From JBCCIM01 sp045106435 (GTDB taxonomy: Bacteria; Bacteroidota; Rhodothermia; Rhodothermales; JAHQVL01), in assembly GCA_045106435.1 (NCBI GenBank), contig JBGCEN010000533.1, positions 1-12,981 of the forward strand: a stretch of DNA of 12,981 nucleotides, read 5' to 3'. Every line of letters begins with the position of its first letter. Within the stretch, counting starts at the first letter, position 1. Under the pieces are notes generated by a model that did not search any database, was not told where the DNA came from, and saw only the letters and a program-made list of their open reading frames with translations. Below are positions 1 to 7,465 of this stretch, in pieces. A program made the translations under genes and the position numbers.

Positions 1-2
1 TT

Positions 3-107
3 TGGCGGGATATCCCCGCGCAAAAGTTTTTGCTCAACAGGGTGTTAAAAGTGGATAAAGCTGTATTCAGATTATACAACGGAGCAACGCGTCACAGCAG
101 TACTTAA
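3..107 (+). CDS. Possible C-terminal end of an unidentified protein (5' end outside window)
   Basis: The third forward frame is open from the window edge for 34 codons and stops with TAA at 105-107. The peptide begins WRDIPAQKF and ends NGATRHSST. I do not recognise a family. A second forward frame is open for only 18 codons, and a random run of this length is quite possible, so coding status is uncertain. A perfect 8-bp inverted repeat at 129-146, just downstream of the stop, could be the 3' hairpin of such a gene, which slightly favours this reading. Confidence 0.3.
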   Translation, partial: WRDIPAQKFLLNRVLKVDKAVFRLYNGATRHSST

Positions 108-128
108 GATTCAGAACAATTTTAAATG

Positions 129-146
129 CAATTGCCCTGGCAATTG
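129..146. repeat. Perfect 8-bp inverted repeat
   Basis: CAATTGCC and GGCAATTG face each other across a 2-base centre (CT). As RNA this gives a short hairpin, since a realistic loop opens the innermost pair. It lies 22 bases after the stop of the possible partial gene at 3-107. There is no good T-run on either side, so it is not a classic intrinsic terminator. It could be a 3' hairpin or a dyad operator. The inverted repeat is seen directly; its function is not known. Confidence 0.5.
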
Positions 147-160
147 TACTTAGTTCTTTG

Positions 161-188
161 ACAAGTTTATTTTGACAAGTTTATTTTG
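161..188. repeat. 14-bp direct tandem duplication (2 copies)
   Basis: The unit ACAAGTTTATTTTG occurs twice in perfect tandem (161-174 and 175-188). A start of a third copy (ACGAG) diverges at once. It is AT-rich and non-coding. A recent slippage duplication explains it best. Confidence 0.8.
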
Positions 189-200
189 ACGAGTAAAACC

Positions 201-261
201 ACGTCATCTTGAGCTTGTCGAAAAGCCTGCCCTCAACTTGATTGGGGGATCTCTCGAAATA
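201..261 (+). repeat. Partial copy of a dispersed-type intergenic repeat ('ACGTCATCxTGA...GGATC')
   Basis: The segment opens with ACGTCATCTTGAGCTTGTCG and carries GGGGGATCTCTCGAAAT about 40 bases later. Its opening resembles the 'CGTCATCCTGAGC...GAAGGATCT' intergenic repeat that I recall as widespread in Bacteroidota and related genomes. That recall is background knowledge, not a search result. A second, opposite-orientation partial copy lies at 7397-7426 in this window, sharing ACGTCATC-TGA near one end and GGATC towards the other. The middle here looks diverged or carries an insertion. Confidence 0.5.
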
Positions 262-398
262 CAATAAAATGGTCTATGATCTGAACAAAAATGCCACCGA
301 ATGCTCTTTTCCCTGCTAATTGTCCACACACCCTAGCTTTTAATAAGCAGGCTGCTATATTTTTGCTTAGACTGGCCAGTGATCTCTCGTTATAAGTA

Positions 399-438
399 AT
401 GGTCAGAACAGGCAGAATATGGTCAGAACAGGCAGAAT
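399..438. repeat. 20-bp perfect tandem duplication
   Basis: The 20-base unit starting ATGGTCAGAACAGG occupies 399-418 and is repeated without change at 419-438. It lies about 120 bases upstream of the likely start of the isomerase-like gene, so it could fall in its promoter or leader. Exact identity suggests a recent duplication. Confidence 0.9.
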
Positions 439-559
439 GATGTGCAGGGTTTTCTCGGCGCTTCTTTAAACACTACTGCCCAGCCTTTTGGAGAAGAAGG
501 AATTGCACCTTGTTAAGAAATCGTTTGAGATGTCATTGAAACGCAATAAGATGGAATCC

Positions 560-1510
560 ATGTCTATTAAATCACCCCAAGATCGACGCCAGTTCCTCAA
601 AAATGCAGCGATTCTGCCGCTCGGAATGGCACTCCCAAAAGTGAAAAGTGCTGTTACCGATAACTCTTTGCAGCGTATTGATCAAGACTCAAAGATTAAG
701 CTCAGCTTGAATGCATGGTCTTACAACGTTCCGCTCTTTAAATACAGAGATGGAAAAGAAGGGGGCATGAGTCTCTTTGATTTGTTAGATGAATGTGCCC
801 GGCTCGACTTTGATGCCGTAGATCCAACTGGCTATTTCTTTCCAGGCTACCCGGACGTTCCAACGACTGCCTTTGTTAATGAGTTTAAACGTCGTGCTTT
901 TGAGCTTGGCCTGGCCATTAGCGGAACCGGTATCCGAAACAACTTTGCTACGGCGGACAAAGCCAAACGCGATGCAGATGTAGCACTGGCCAAGCGATGG
1001 ATTGAGGCTGCGGCTGAAATGGGTGCCCCCGTTTTGCGGGTCTTTGCAGGAGCACAACCTGAAGGACATAGCTGGGACGAAGCTTCAGAATGGATGGCGG
1101 AGGCCCTGGGAGAATGTGCAGCGCATGGAGAGAAACATGGCGTAATCGTAGGGGTGCAGAATCACGGAGACATGCTAAAGAGTGCTGATGAAGTATTGAA
1201 GATCCTCTCCATGGTAGAATCCAGGTGGCTGGGAACGATTGTCGATACCGGCTTCTTCCTCACACCTGATCCGTATGCTGATATCGCGCGCGTTATTCCC
1301 CATGCCGTCAACTGGCAGGTCAAAGAGTTGCTCAGTGATCGCAAAGGAGGGCCGATCAACATGGAGAAACTGGTTGATATTATCCGCGCATCAAATTATC
1401 GCGGTTATGTGCCCATCGAAACCCTCCCGTTTCCGGGAAAGGAAGATGAATATGATGCTTACGTTCGCGTACCGGAGTTATTGAATCGACTGCGCGTGGC
1501 GCTTGGATGA
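560..1510 (+). CDS. Tat-exported sugar phosphate isomerase/epimerase-like TIM-barrel protein
   Basis: Predicted 316-residue protein of the xylose isomerase-like TIM-barrel (AP2Ec) family, whose members isomerise or epimerise sugars or hydroxy acids using a divalent metal. The N-terminus carries a twin-arginine signal, DRRQFLK at residues 8-14, followed by a hydrophobic stretch, so a folded, exported protein is expected. Candidate metal or active-site positions are QNHGD (200-204), VDTGFF (D229), QVKE (253-256) and PIET (E287). The first ligand, commonly Glu in this superfamily, reads as Gln here. I chose the ATG at 560 because it puts the RR motif at a normal distance from the N-terminus. ATG 551, ATG 530 and TTG 488 are in frame but make an unusually long n-region. 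The substrate cannot be named. The next gene follows after 116 bases on the same strand, with no evident functional link. Confidence 0.85.
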   Translation: MSIKSPQDRRQFLKNAAILPLGMALPKVKSAVTDNSLQRIDQDSKIKLSLNAWSYNVPLFKYRDGKEGGMSLFDLLDECARLDFDAVDPTGYFFPGYPDVPTTAFVNEFKRRAFELGLAISGTGIRNNFATADKAKRDADVALAKRWIEAAAEMGAPVLRVFAGAQPEGHSWDEASEWMAEALGECAAHGEKHGVIVGVQNHGDMLKSADEVLKILSMVESRWLGTIVDTGFFLTPDPYADIARVIPHAVNWQVKELLSDRKGGPINMEKLVDIIRASNYRGYVPIETLPFPGKEDEYDAYVRVPELLNRLRVALG

Positions 1511-1615
1511 GGCAGAAATTCTGTGTAGTAGGCAAGTGGATCGAGAAAGGAGCCCTTCTGCATACCAGATTGCGGCAACCTCACCGACTGAATCCCGTAA
1601 ACTGCCTCAATAGAC

Positions 1616-1620
1616 GAGGT
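1616..1620 (+). promoter_or_regulatory. Shine-Dalgarno-like GAGGT deciding the hydrolase start
   Basis: GAGGT sits 6 bases before GTG 1627 and only 3 before TTG 1624, counted from the end of the motif. The normal spacing to GTG favours that codon as the start. Most other genes in this window lack such a motif. Confidence 0.45.
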
Positions 1621-1626
1621 TAATTG

Positions 1627-2658
1627 GTGAAGCTGTTCAAGAACATTTTAAAAGGCCTGTTACTGGCTTTATTTATTCTGCTGGCGCTGCTCTCCGCTTA
1701 TATATACAGATCGGGTCCATCACTACCCGACAATACCGACAGCATTATAGAGCAAGTGATAGCAAATCCGTTGCCTGAAATACTCCAGGGCGATACAGGG
1801 TTTGCTGTTTCAGATGGTCTGAAAATCTGGTATGAACACACCACGCCGCAGGATTCTTCAAAGGGCGTAGTTTTGCTTATCATGGGGATTTCAAACGACG
1901 CTTTGGGATGGCCGGCAAGTTTTCTTGATGGATTGGTTGAAGCCGGCTACGAAGTGATTCGATTTGATCATCGGGGGACCGGCATGTCGGATTGGGTCGA
2001 TGATTGGGATCCTGCAGATCCTTATTCGCTTACTGACATGGCAGATGATGGTGTTGCGATCCTTGATGTGCTGGGTATTAAGCAGGCGCATGTTATTGGG
2101 GTGTCGATGGGCGGAATGATTGCCCAGGAAATTGCGATCAGCCATCCAGATCGCACCAGGTCGCTGATCTCTATGATGTCTTCAGGATACATTGAAGATC
2201 CAGCACTGCCTCAAATATCCGGTGATATTGCCTGGGAATTAATACGGACGGCTTTAAAGTACGGCATCATTGGAGGCGAAAAGAACCTGATCAAACTTCA
2301 CCTCGCAAGCAGAATGATCTTGATGGGGCATGCTGAACATGAATTAAATAGCGAGGGGATAGCGCAACAGACGCTCTATAACATCAGAAACAGAAGAGGC
2401 TATAATTCTGGCGTATCCAGGCAACATCAGGCTGCTGTTTCCCTTTCAGGTTCTCGCTATGACAAGTTGCAAAACATTACAATACCTACGCTGATTGTTC
2501 ATGGCAAATCTGATCCCTTTATTCCTATTGATCACGGCTCTAAATGTGCCAGTATTATTCCAGGTGCAGACAGTCTGTGGATTGAAAACATGGGGCACGA
2601 TTTACCCGAAGATCTCATTGATCCTTTGATTCAGCGAATTTCCTCCTTTCTTGAGTAG
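1627..2658 (+). CDS. Membrane-anchored alpha/beta-fold hydrolase
   Basis: Predicted 343-residue serine hydrolase. Positions here count from TTG 1624; subtract one for the preferred GTG start at 1627. Residues about 6-27 form an uncleaved-looking hydrophobic anchor, so the catalytic domain probably faces the periplasm. Known fold markers are visible: an oxyanion-type LLIMG segment (84-88), DHRGTG (115-120), the nucleophile elbow GVSMGG (Ser161), HGKSDPF with the likely acid Asp297, and NMGHDLP with the catalytic His325. Together these make a complete catalytic triad. The family contains esterases, lipases and C-C hydrolases, and the substrate cannot be told from sequence. The start is GTG, or TTG one codon earlier, behind GAGGT. 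It is followed by a 332-base spacer before parC, so it is probably its own unit or the end of one. Confidence 0.85.
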   Translation: MKLFKNILKGLLLALFILLALLSAYIYRSGPSLPDNTDSIIEQVIANPLPEILQGDTGFAVSDGLKIWYEHTTPQDSSKGVVLLIMGISNDALGWPASFLDGLVEAGYEVIRFDHRGTGMSDWVDDWDPADPYSLTDMADDGVAILDVLGIKQAHVIGVSMGGMIAQEIAISHPDRTRSLISMMSSGYIEDPALPQISGDIAWELIRTALKYGIIGGEKNLIKLHLASRMILMGHAEHELNSEGIAQQTLYNIRNRRGYNSGVSRQHQAAVSLSGSRYDKLQNITIPTLIVHGKSDPFIPIDHGSKCASIIPGADSLWIENMGHDLPEDLIDPLIQRISSFLE

Positions 2659-2990
2659 TAAACCAAGGTCGAATTTTGTAGCAGAAAGCAAACTTCTAAT
2701 TGCGTGATGTTGTGCTAACCTTTGATAACATCTGTGAACTGGCCACTGAAAACTTTCCAATATCCGTTTTTGCACAGATAAAGTGATGCATTAAAAGCCG
2801 GCACTTTTCTGATAAACGCGTGTTGTAATGACGTTAATGGTAAATGCAGCACGCGAAGTACGCCACAAATCCGCGTTTCCCTATCATTTTTCATAGGAAA
2901 CACTTCGTTGCATGATTGCACATTAATCACACATATAGTAAGTTCTTAGATAGGTCGCAGCTTTTAAAGACTGTTATTGCAAGATAAGAA
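2659..2990. other. Spacer between hydrolase and parC; likely contains the parC promoter
   Basis: No convincing gene is present. A hairpin occurs at 2875-2901 (listed separately). AT-rich sequence with TTGCAT (2908-2913), TTGCAC (2916-2921) and TATAGT (2934-2939) is promoter-like, but the spacings (20 and 12 bases) are poor. I can only say that the parC promoter most likely lies here. The leader just before ATG 2991 is A-rich (AAGATAAGAA) without a strong Shine-Dalgarno sequence. Confidence 0.45.
2875..2901. repeat. Hairpin upstream of parC
   Basis: GTTTCC(C)TAT at 2875-2884 can pair with ATAGGAAAC at 2893-2901, a 9-bp stem with one bulged C and an 8-base loop. No T-run follows, so an intrinsic terminator is not convincing. 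It lies about 90 bases before the parC start and could be part of its 5' leader or an operator dyad. Function unknown. Confidence 0.4.
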
Positions 2991-5330
2991 ATGCCTGTAG
3001 TTGACGTTATACCGCTTCATGAGACAACCAAAGAGCGGTACCTGAATTATGCCATGTCTGTCATCACGAGTCGTGCCTTGCCCGACATACGTGACGGACT
3101 AAAGCCTGTGCATCGCCGTATCCTCTACGCGATGTATACTAATCTGAAGCTCTATCCTGATTCTCGTTTCAGGAAAAGCGCTACGGTTGTTGGAGAAGTC
3201 ATGGGTAAATATCACCCCCATGGTGATAGTGCTATTTATGACTCTATGGTTCGCATGGCGCAGCCATTTTCCCTCAGGTATCCACTCGTAAATGGACATG
3301 GAAACTTTGGTTCGCTGGATGGGGACAGTCCTGCAGCCATGCGATACACTGAAGCAAAACTGCAGGCAATAGCAGTTGATGTGATTGAAGATATCCGTAA
3401 GCAGACGGTAAATTTCAGGCCCAATTATGATGGTACGCTCTCAGAGCCCATCGTGCTTCCCTCACGTATCCCGAACTTGCTGGTTAATGGCTCAAGCGGT
3501 ATCGCAGTAGGAATGGCGACCAACATTCCGTCGCATAACCTGTCGGAGGTTATCGATGCATTGATGTACGTGATTTCCTCTCCGAACGCGCGGATTGAAA
3601 CGTTGGTTCAGAAGTTTATTAAGGGGCCTGATTTCCCAACCGGGGGGCGCATCCTTAATACAGAAGAGGAATTGATCAATATCTATAAAACCGGAGACGG
3701 TACAGTAGATATCCGAGGCGAGTACAAATTTGAAGGAAAATCAAAAATCATCATCCACTCGATCCCATATGGATTGAACAAAAGTGATCTGATTGAGAAA
3801 ATTGCCGCGCACATCATTGGCGGTAAAGTACCACAGATCGTGGATATTCGGGATGAGTCCACTGACGAAGTGCGCATAGTTCTGGAACTGAAGCGCGGAT
3901 CCAATGCAGAAGCTGCGATGGCCTATCTGCTCAAGCACACGCCATTGCAGACACGCTTTCACGTAAATATGACGTGTCTGGTGCCTACGGCAAATCCAGA
4001 TGTGCCGGCACCACAGAAAGTAGATCTTGCAACCATACTGCGTGCTTTTCTTGACTTCAGGATGGAGGTCCTGATTCGCCGGCTCCGTTTTGAGCTTGAG
4101 CAACTGGAGAAAAGAATCCACATCCTGAATGGCTTTATCATCATCTTTGATGCACTCGATGAAGCAATCAAGATTATCCGTTCGTCCAAAAACAAGAAGG
4201 ACGCAGCGCAGCGGTTGATGCATCGTTTTCGTCTGGACGATATCCAGACAGAGGCCATTCTCGAAACAAAGCTTTACAAGCTGTCGAGCATGGAGATCGA
4301 TGCGATACGGCTTGAGCTTGAAGAGAAGGAGCGCATGGCTCAGGAAATCCGCGAGCTATTGGCTGATGAGCCGGCGCGGTGGAAGGTGATCAGGAATGAA
4401 CTGAAAGAAGTCAAAAAAGCATACGGAGATGTCCGCAGATCTGAAATAGCCGGCCCCGATGATGGCATTACGTATTCAGAAGAAGATTACATCATTGACG
4501 AAACGGTGTCTGTAATCGTGACGCGTGATGGATGGGTCAAGCGGCAAAAGTCATACACCGACTTGTCCAGTATCCGGGTTAGAGAGGGCGATGAAGTGGG
4601 TTGGGCCTTACCGGGATCAACGCGTGCAACCGTTGGCTTCTTTACCAATTTTGGCAAGGCGTATACCCTGCGTATTGACCAGTTGGCGAATACTACGGGC
4701 TATGGTGAACCGATTCAGAAGCTGTTCGATTTCACGGATCGTGAACGTATCGTTGGCGTTGCCTCATTTGATGAACGCGCGCTGCCCAAGCCTTCAAAAG
4801 AACCCAATGGCGCGCCCGAGCTATTTGGAGAAGACGGCGAGGAAAAAGAAGGAGAAGGACCTTACGTTTTGGGTGTGTCGAGAGGTGGGCTTGCTGTCAA
4901 AATAGCAATTGCAGGATATATGGAGGCTTCGACTCGATCTGGACGCCGATTTATGCGCCTGGGCAAAGGAGACGAAACGCTGGGGGTAGAATTCTCAGCC
5001 GGCCATGAAAACATGTGTCTGGTAACAAAAGAAGGGCTCGCGCTCATTTTCCCAGTACACCAAATCCCGGCTGTACAAAGTGCTGCAAAAGGCGTGATCG
5101 CCATGCGATTAAACAAAGGCGATGCGATCTTCGGATACACCATATCTGCAGCGGCGCGCAAGGGTTTAACCGTTGAAACCAGTCGCGGGCGAACTGAAGT
5201 AGTGCGTACAACCAAATTCAAGATTTCAAACAGAGGAAATAAAGGCAGTTCGATTATTAATCGTGGCCACATTACCAAGGTTTTCCAGGAGCCTGTAGAA
5301 ATTTTTATAAACGGGAAAGGTAGCAGTTAA
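2991..5330 (+). CDS. parC: DNA topoisomerase IV subunit A (type IIA topoisomerase, GyrA/ParC family)
   Basis: The 779-residue protein is the DNA breakage-reunion subunit of a type IIA topoisomerase. The catalytic tyrosine is Tyr119 in AAMRYTEA, which forms the transient 5'-phosphotyrosine link to DNA. The N-terminal signature RALPDIRDGLKPVHRRIL spans 28-45, and the helix-turn-helix GKYHPHGDSAIYD spans 72-84. The quinolone-pocket positions are Ser80 and Asp84, the sensitive-type pair. Further conserved sequence (NLLVNGSSGIAVGMATNIP) spans 162-180, with coiled-coil-rich sequence around 350-480. A beta-pinwheel C-terminal domain runs from about 495 to the end. I see no canonical GyrA box (QRRGGKG) there, which favours ParC-type topoisomerase IV over gyrase. 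An acidic, proline- and glycine-rich insert lies at about 598-624. The partner subunit starts 56 bases downstream. Some databases might label this protein gyrase subunit A. Confidence 0.9.
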   Translation: MPVVDVIPLHETTKERYLNYAMSVITSRALPDIRDGLKPVHRRILYAMYTNLKLYPDSRFRKSATVVGEVMGKYHPHGDSAIYDSMVRMAQPFSLRYPLVNGHGNFGSLDGDSPAAMRYTEAKLQAIAVDVIEDIRKQTVNFRPNYDGTLSEPIVLPSRIPNLLVNGSSGIAVGMATNIPSHNLSEVIDALMYVISSPNARIETLVQKFIKGPDFPTGGRILNTEEELINIYKTGDGTVDIRGEYKFEGKSKIIIHSIPYGLNKSDLIEKIAAHIIGGKVPQIVDIRDESTDEVRIVLELKRGSNAEAAMAYLLKHTPLQTRFHVNMTCLVPTANPDVPAPQKVDLATILRAFLDFRMEVLIRRLRFELEQLEKRIHILNGFIIIFDALDEAIKIIRSSKNKKDAAQRLMHRFRLDDIQTEAILETKLYKLSSMEIDAIRLELEEKERMAQEIRELLADEPARWKVIRNELKEVKKAYGDVRRSEIAGPDDGITYSEEDYIIDETVSVIVTRDGWVKRQKSYTDLSSIRVREGDEVGWALPGSTRATVGFFTNFGKAYTLRIDQLANTTGYGEPIQKLFDFTDRERIVGVASFDERALPKPSKEPNGAPELFGEDGEEKEGEGPYVLGVSRGGLAVKIAIAGYMEASTRSGRRFMRLGKGDETLGVEFSAGHENMCLVTKEGLALIFPVHQIPAVQSAAKGVIAMRLNKGDAIFGYTISAAARKGLTVETSRGRTEVVRTTKFKISNRGNKGSSIINRGHITKVFQEPVEIFINGKGSS

Positions 5331-5386
5331 GCGCATCAATTGAGTTAATTGTGTAGATAACAGCAAACCCAGAGTTTACTAACCGA

Positions 5387-7324
5387 ATGGCAGAAGTAGC
5401 ATCATATACAGGAAAAGACATTCAAGTTCTGGAAGGACTTGACCCGGTACGCAAGCGTCCGGGGATGTACATAGGGGGGACGGGTAAAGCCGGTTTGCAC
5501 CACCTGGTTCGTGAAATCGTTGATAACGCAGTTGACGAAGCGACCAATGGATTTGCCTCGCTTATCGAAGTGATCTTGCATGCTGACGGAAAGAGCATTA
5601 CGGTTACGGATAACGGGCGTGGTATTCCTGTTGACAAACATCCGAAGAAGAAAATACCGGCACTGCAAGTTATTCTGACAACGTTGCACGCCGGCGGTAA
5701 ATTTGATGGAGGAAGCTACATTACTTCTGGTGGTTTGCATGGTGTAGGCTCTTCTGTTGTAAATGCCCTTTCTGACGAACTCATTGCCACAATCAAGCGC
5801 GATGGGCGAAAGCATACACAAACGTATAAGAAAGGCATCCCTGTTACCAAGCTGATTAAGTCGAAAGAAGCGGTCCGGGGCACGGGGACGAGTATCTTTT
5901 TCAGGCCTGATAAAGAGATTTTTGAGTCGATTGAGTTTGATTCAGATTGGATTCAGAAGCACCTGGAAATAAAGACATACCTTAACGGAAGCCTCAAAAT
6001 TGTCTTTAAGGATGACGTCAACAGGCAACGGTATGAATACCATCATGAAGGCGGTGTAGCCGAGTATTTGAGCCACATTATTGATGTGGACCAAACGCGC
6101 GTAATTCACCCGGAAGCTTTTATTCTGAAGCAGGATGAAATTGTAGGCGGACAGCGGGCTGAAGTTGTTATTCAATGGACCGAATCACCCAAGGAACGCA
6201 TTGAGTCTTTTGTAAATGGCATTCCCACGGCTGATGGTGGTACACATGTGCAAGGGCTTAAAGACGCCGTACGTAGTGCTGTCAGGTCGTACATGGAGAC
6301 GCATGACCTCATGCCCAAGAAGCTGGACCTGACGGCAGATGATGTTCGGGAAGGCATGGTTTCGATTGTGAATCTGTTTATGGTAGATCCACAGTTTCAG
6401 GGGCAAACAAAAGACAAACTGAATAATCCGGAAGCTCGTGGGTTGATGGTGAATGCCATTCGACTGGAGTTGGAGCAGTTTTTAAATGCGCATCCTACAA
6501 CGGGTGAGGCGATTGCTACTCGCGTGATTCAGGCCGCAAAAGCCAGGATGGCAAGTCGCGCAGCGATTTCTTCAGTACGGCGGAAGTCAGCCGTTTCGCA
6601 TCGTCTTACTTTGCCTGGGAAACTGGCAGATTGCTCTTCTACAGATCCGGGGGAGAGTGAAATCTTTATTGTGGAAGGGGACTCAGCCGGCGGATCTGCA
6701 AAGCAGGGACGCGATCGGAAAACGCAGGCCATTCTACCACTCAGAGGGAAAGTACTAAACGCTGAGCAGGCTACGCTTCAGAAGGTGACTGCGAACAAGG
6801 AATTGTCTAATATTGTGCTCGCTTTAGGTTGCGGCTTGGGTGATAAACTGGATGTTTCCAAGCTCCGTTACCACAAAGTAGTACTGCTGATGGATGCCGA
6901 TTCCGATGGCCTCCATATTTCAACGTTGCTGCTCACGTTCTTCTATCGCTACATGAAGCCCCTGATCGAAGAGGGGTATATTTATATAGCACAGCCCCCG
7001 CTTTATCGGATCGAAGCCGGTAAAGAAACCCATTGGGCGCTTGATGAAGCAGATAAAGACAAAGCCATCAAAGCCATGCAGGCCAGGCGAAAGAATGTGA
7101 ACATCGATATCCAGCGATTTAAAGGGCTGGGTGAAATGATGCCGGCAACCTTGCGTGAAACCACGCTGGATCCGGATAAACGTAGATTACTTCAGGTCTC
7201 TATCCCAGATACGGAGCGCTTGCTTACCGAAACCACCATTACCGAACTCATGGGCAAAGACTCCAGCGCCCGGTTCCGTTTCATTATGGAGAATGCCGGC
7301 GATGTTGAAGAGCTGGATGTGTAA
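5387..7324 (+). CDS. parE: DNA topoisomerase IV subunit B (ATPase subunit, GyrB/ParE family)
   Basis: The 645-residue protein is the ATPase and Toprim subunit that pairs with the preceding subunit A. The GHKL ATPase domain is complete: REIVDNAVDEA with the general base Glu43 and Mg-binding Asn47, TDNGRGIP with Asp75, the lid HAGGKF (101-106) and GGLHGVG (115-121). A transducer domain follows. The Toprim domain has EGDSAGG (Glu430) and DADSDGLH (Asp503, Asp505), the metal-binding acidic residues. The form DADSDG, rather than DADVDGSHI of most GyrB, supports ParE. The ending RFRFIMENAGDVEELDV is typical of this family. Length is normal for GyrB/ParE lacking the long proteobacterial GyrB insert. 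The start ATG has no clear Shine-Dalgarno sequence. The 56-base gap from subunit A without an obvious terminator suggests co-transcription. Confidence 0.92.
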   Translation: MAEVASYTGKDIQVLEGLDPVRKRPGMYIGGTGKAGLHHLVREIVDNAVDEATNGFASLIEVILHADGKSITVTDNGRGIPVDKHPKKKIPALQVILTTLHAGGKFDGGSYITSGGLHGVGSSVVNALSDELIATIKRDGRKHTQTYKKGIPVTKLIKSKEAVRGTGTSIFFRPDKEIFESIEFDSDWIQKHLEIKTYLNGSLKIVFKDDVNRQRYEYHHEGGVAEYLSHIIDVDQTRVIHPEAFILKQDEIVGGQRAEVVIQWTESPKERIESFVNGIPTADGGTHVQGLKDAVRSAVRSYMETHDLMPKKLDLTADDVREGMVSIVNLFMVDPQFQGQTKDKLNNPEARGLMVNAIRLELEQFLNAHPTTGEAIATRVIQAAKARMASRAAISSVRRKSAVSHRLTLPGKLADCSSTDPGESEIFIVEGDSAGGSAKQGRDRKTQAILPLRGKVLNAEQATLQKVTANKELSNIVLALGCGLGDKLDVSKLRYHKVVLLMDADSDGLHISTLLLTFFYRYMKPLIEEGYIYIAQPPLYRIEAGKETHWALDEADKDKAIKAMQARRKNVNIDIQRFKGLGEMMPATLRETTLDPDKRRLLQVSIPDTERLLTETTITELMGKDSSARFRFIMENAGDVEELDV

Positions 7325-7396
7325 AAATGAATGCAGAGCCTCTGCGAAAGGGCCATGAAAGTCTTTATGCGAAGGAATATTTGCCAATGACTTCTA

Positions 7397-7426
7397 TGGA
7401 TCCCTCACTGTGTTCAGGATGACGTT
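7397..7426 (-). repeat. Second partial copy of the dispersed-type intergenic repeat, minus orientation
   Basis: Read on the minus strand the segment begins AACGTCATCCTGAACACAG and continues to GGATCC. It matches the opening ACGTCATC-TGA and the GGATC part of the copy at 201-261. It lies between the convergent ends of parE and the lipoprotein gene, a usual position for such elements. The flanks (to about 7440) may belong to it, but the borders cannot be set from two diverged copies. Confidence 0.5.
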
Positions 7427-7465
7427 AGGAAGAACCTTCTCTAAATTTCGAAATAATGCGCGTGC

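Larger units (their letters stand above)
108..487. other. Non-coding, repeat-rich spacer
   Basis: I see no convincing gene in this roughly 380-base stretch. It holds an inverted repeat (129-146), a 14-bp tandem duplication (161-188), a partial copy of a dispersed-type intergenic repeat (201-261) and a 20-bp tandem duplication (399-438), each listed separately. The promoter of the isomerase-like gene that follows should lie here. I could not identify a clear sigma-70 or Bacteroidota-type (TTTG / TAnnTTTG) promoter with correct spacing. Confidence 0.6.

Noticed and set aside
488..559. TTG start at 488 and upstream ATGs for the isomerase-like protein
   Set aside because: These place the twin-arginine motif 29 or fewer residues further in than usual and add a charged, non-signal stretch. 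ATG 560 gives a normal Tat signal.
2715..2930. 71-codon minus-strand open frame between hydrolase and parC
   Set aside because: No recognisable domain or signal, it overlaps the likely parC promoter region, and the length is within chance.
3741..4223. 160-codon minus-strand open frame inside parC
   Set aside because: It lies fully antisense to strongly conserved topoisomerase sequence and has no protein-like features.
5402..5821. 139-codon minus-strand open frame inside parE
   Set aside because: Antisense to the conserved ATPase domain; a coding shadow.
7330..7343. GCAGAG/CTCTGC dyad just after parE as its terminator
   Set aside because: The arms leave almost no loop, the remaining stem is about 4 bp, and no T-run follows.
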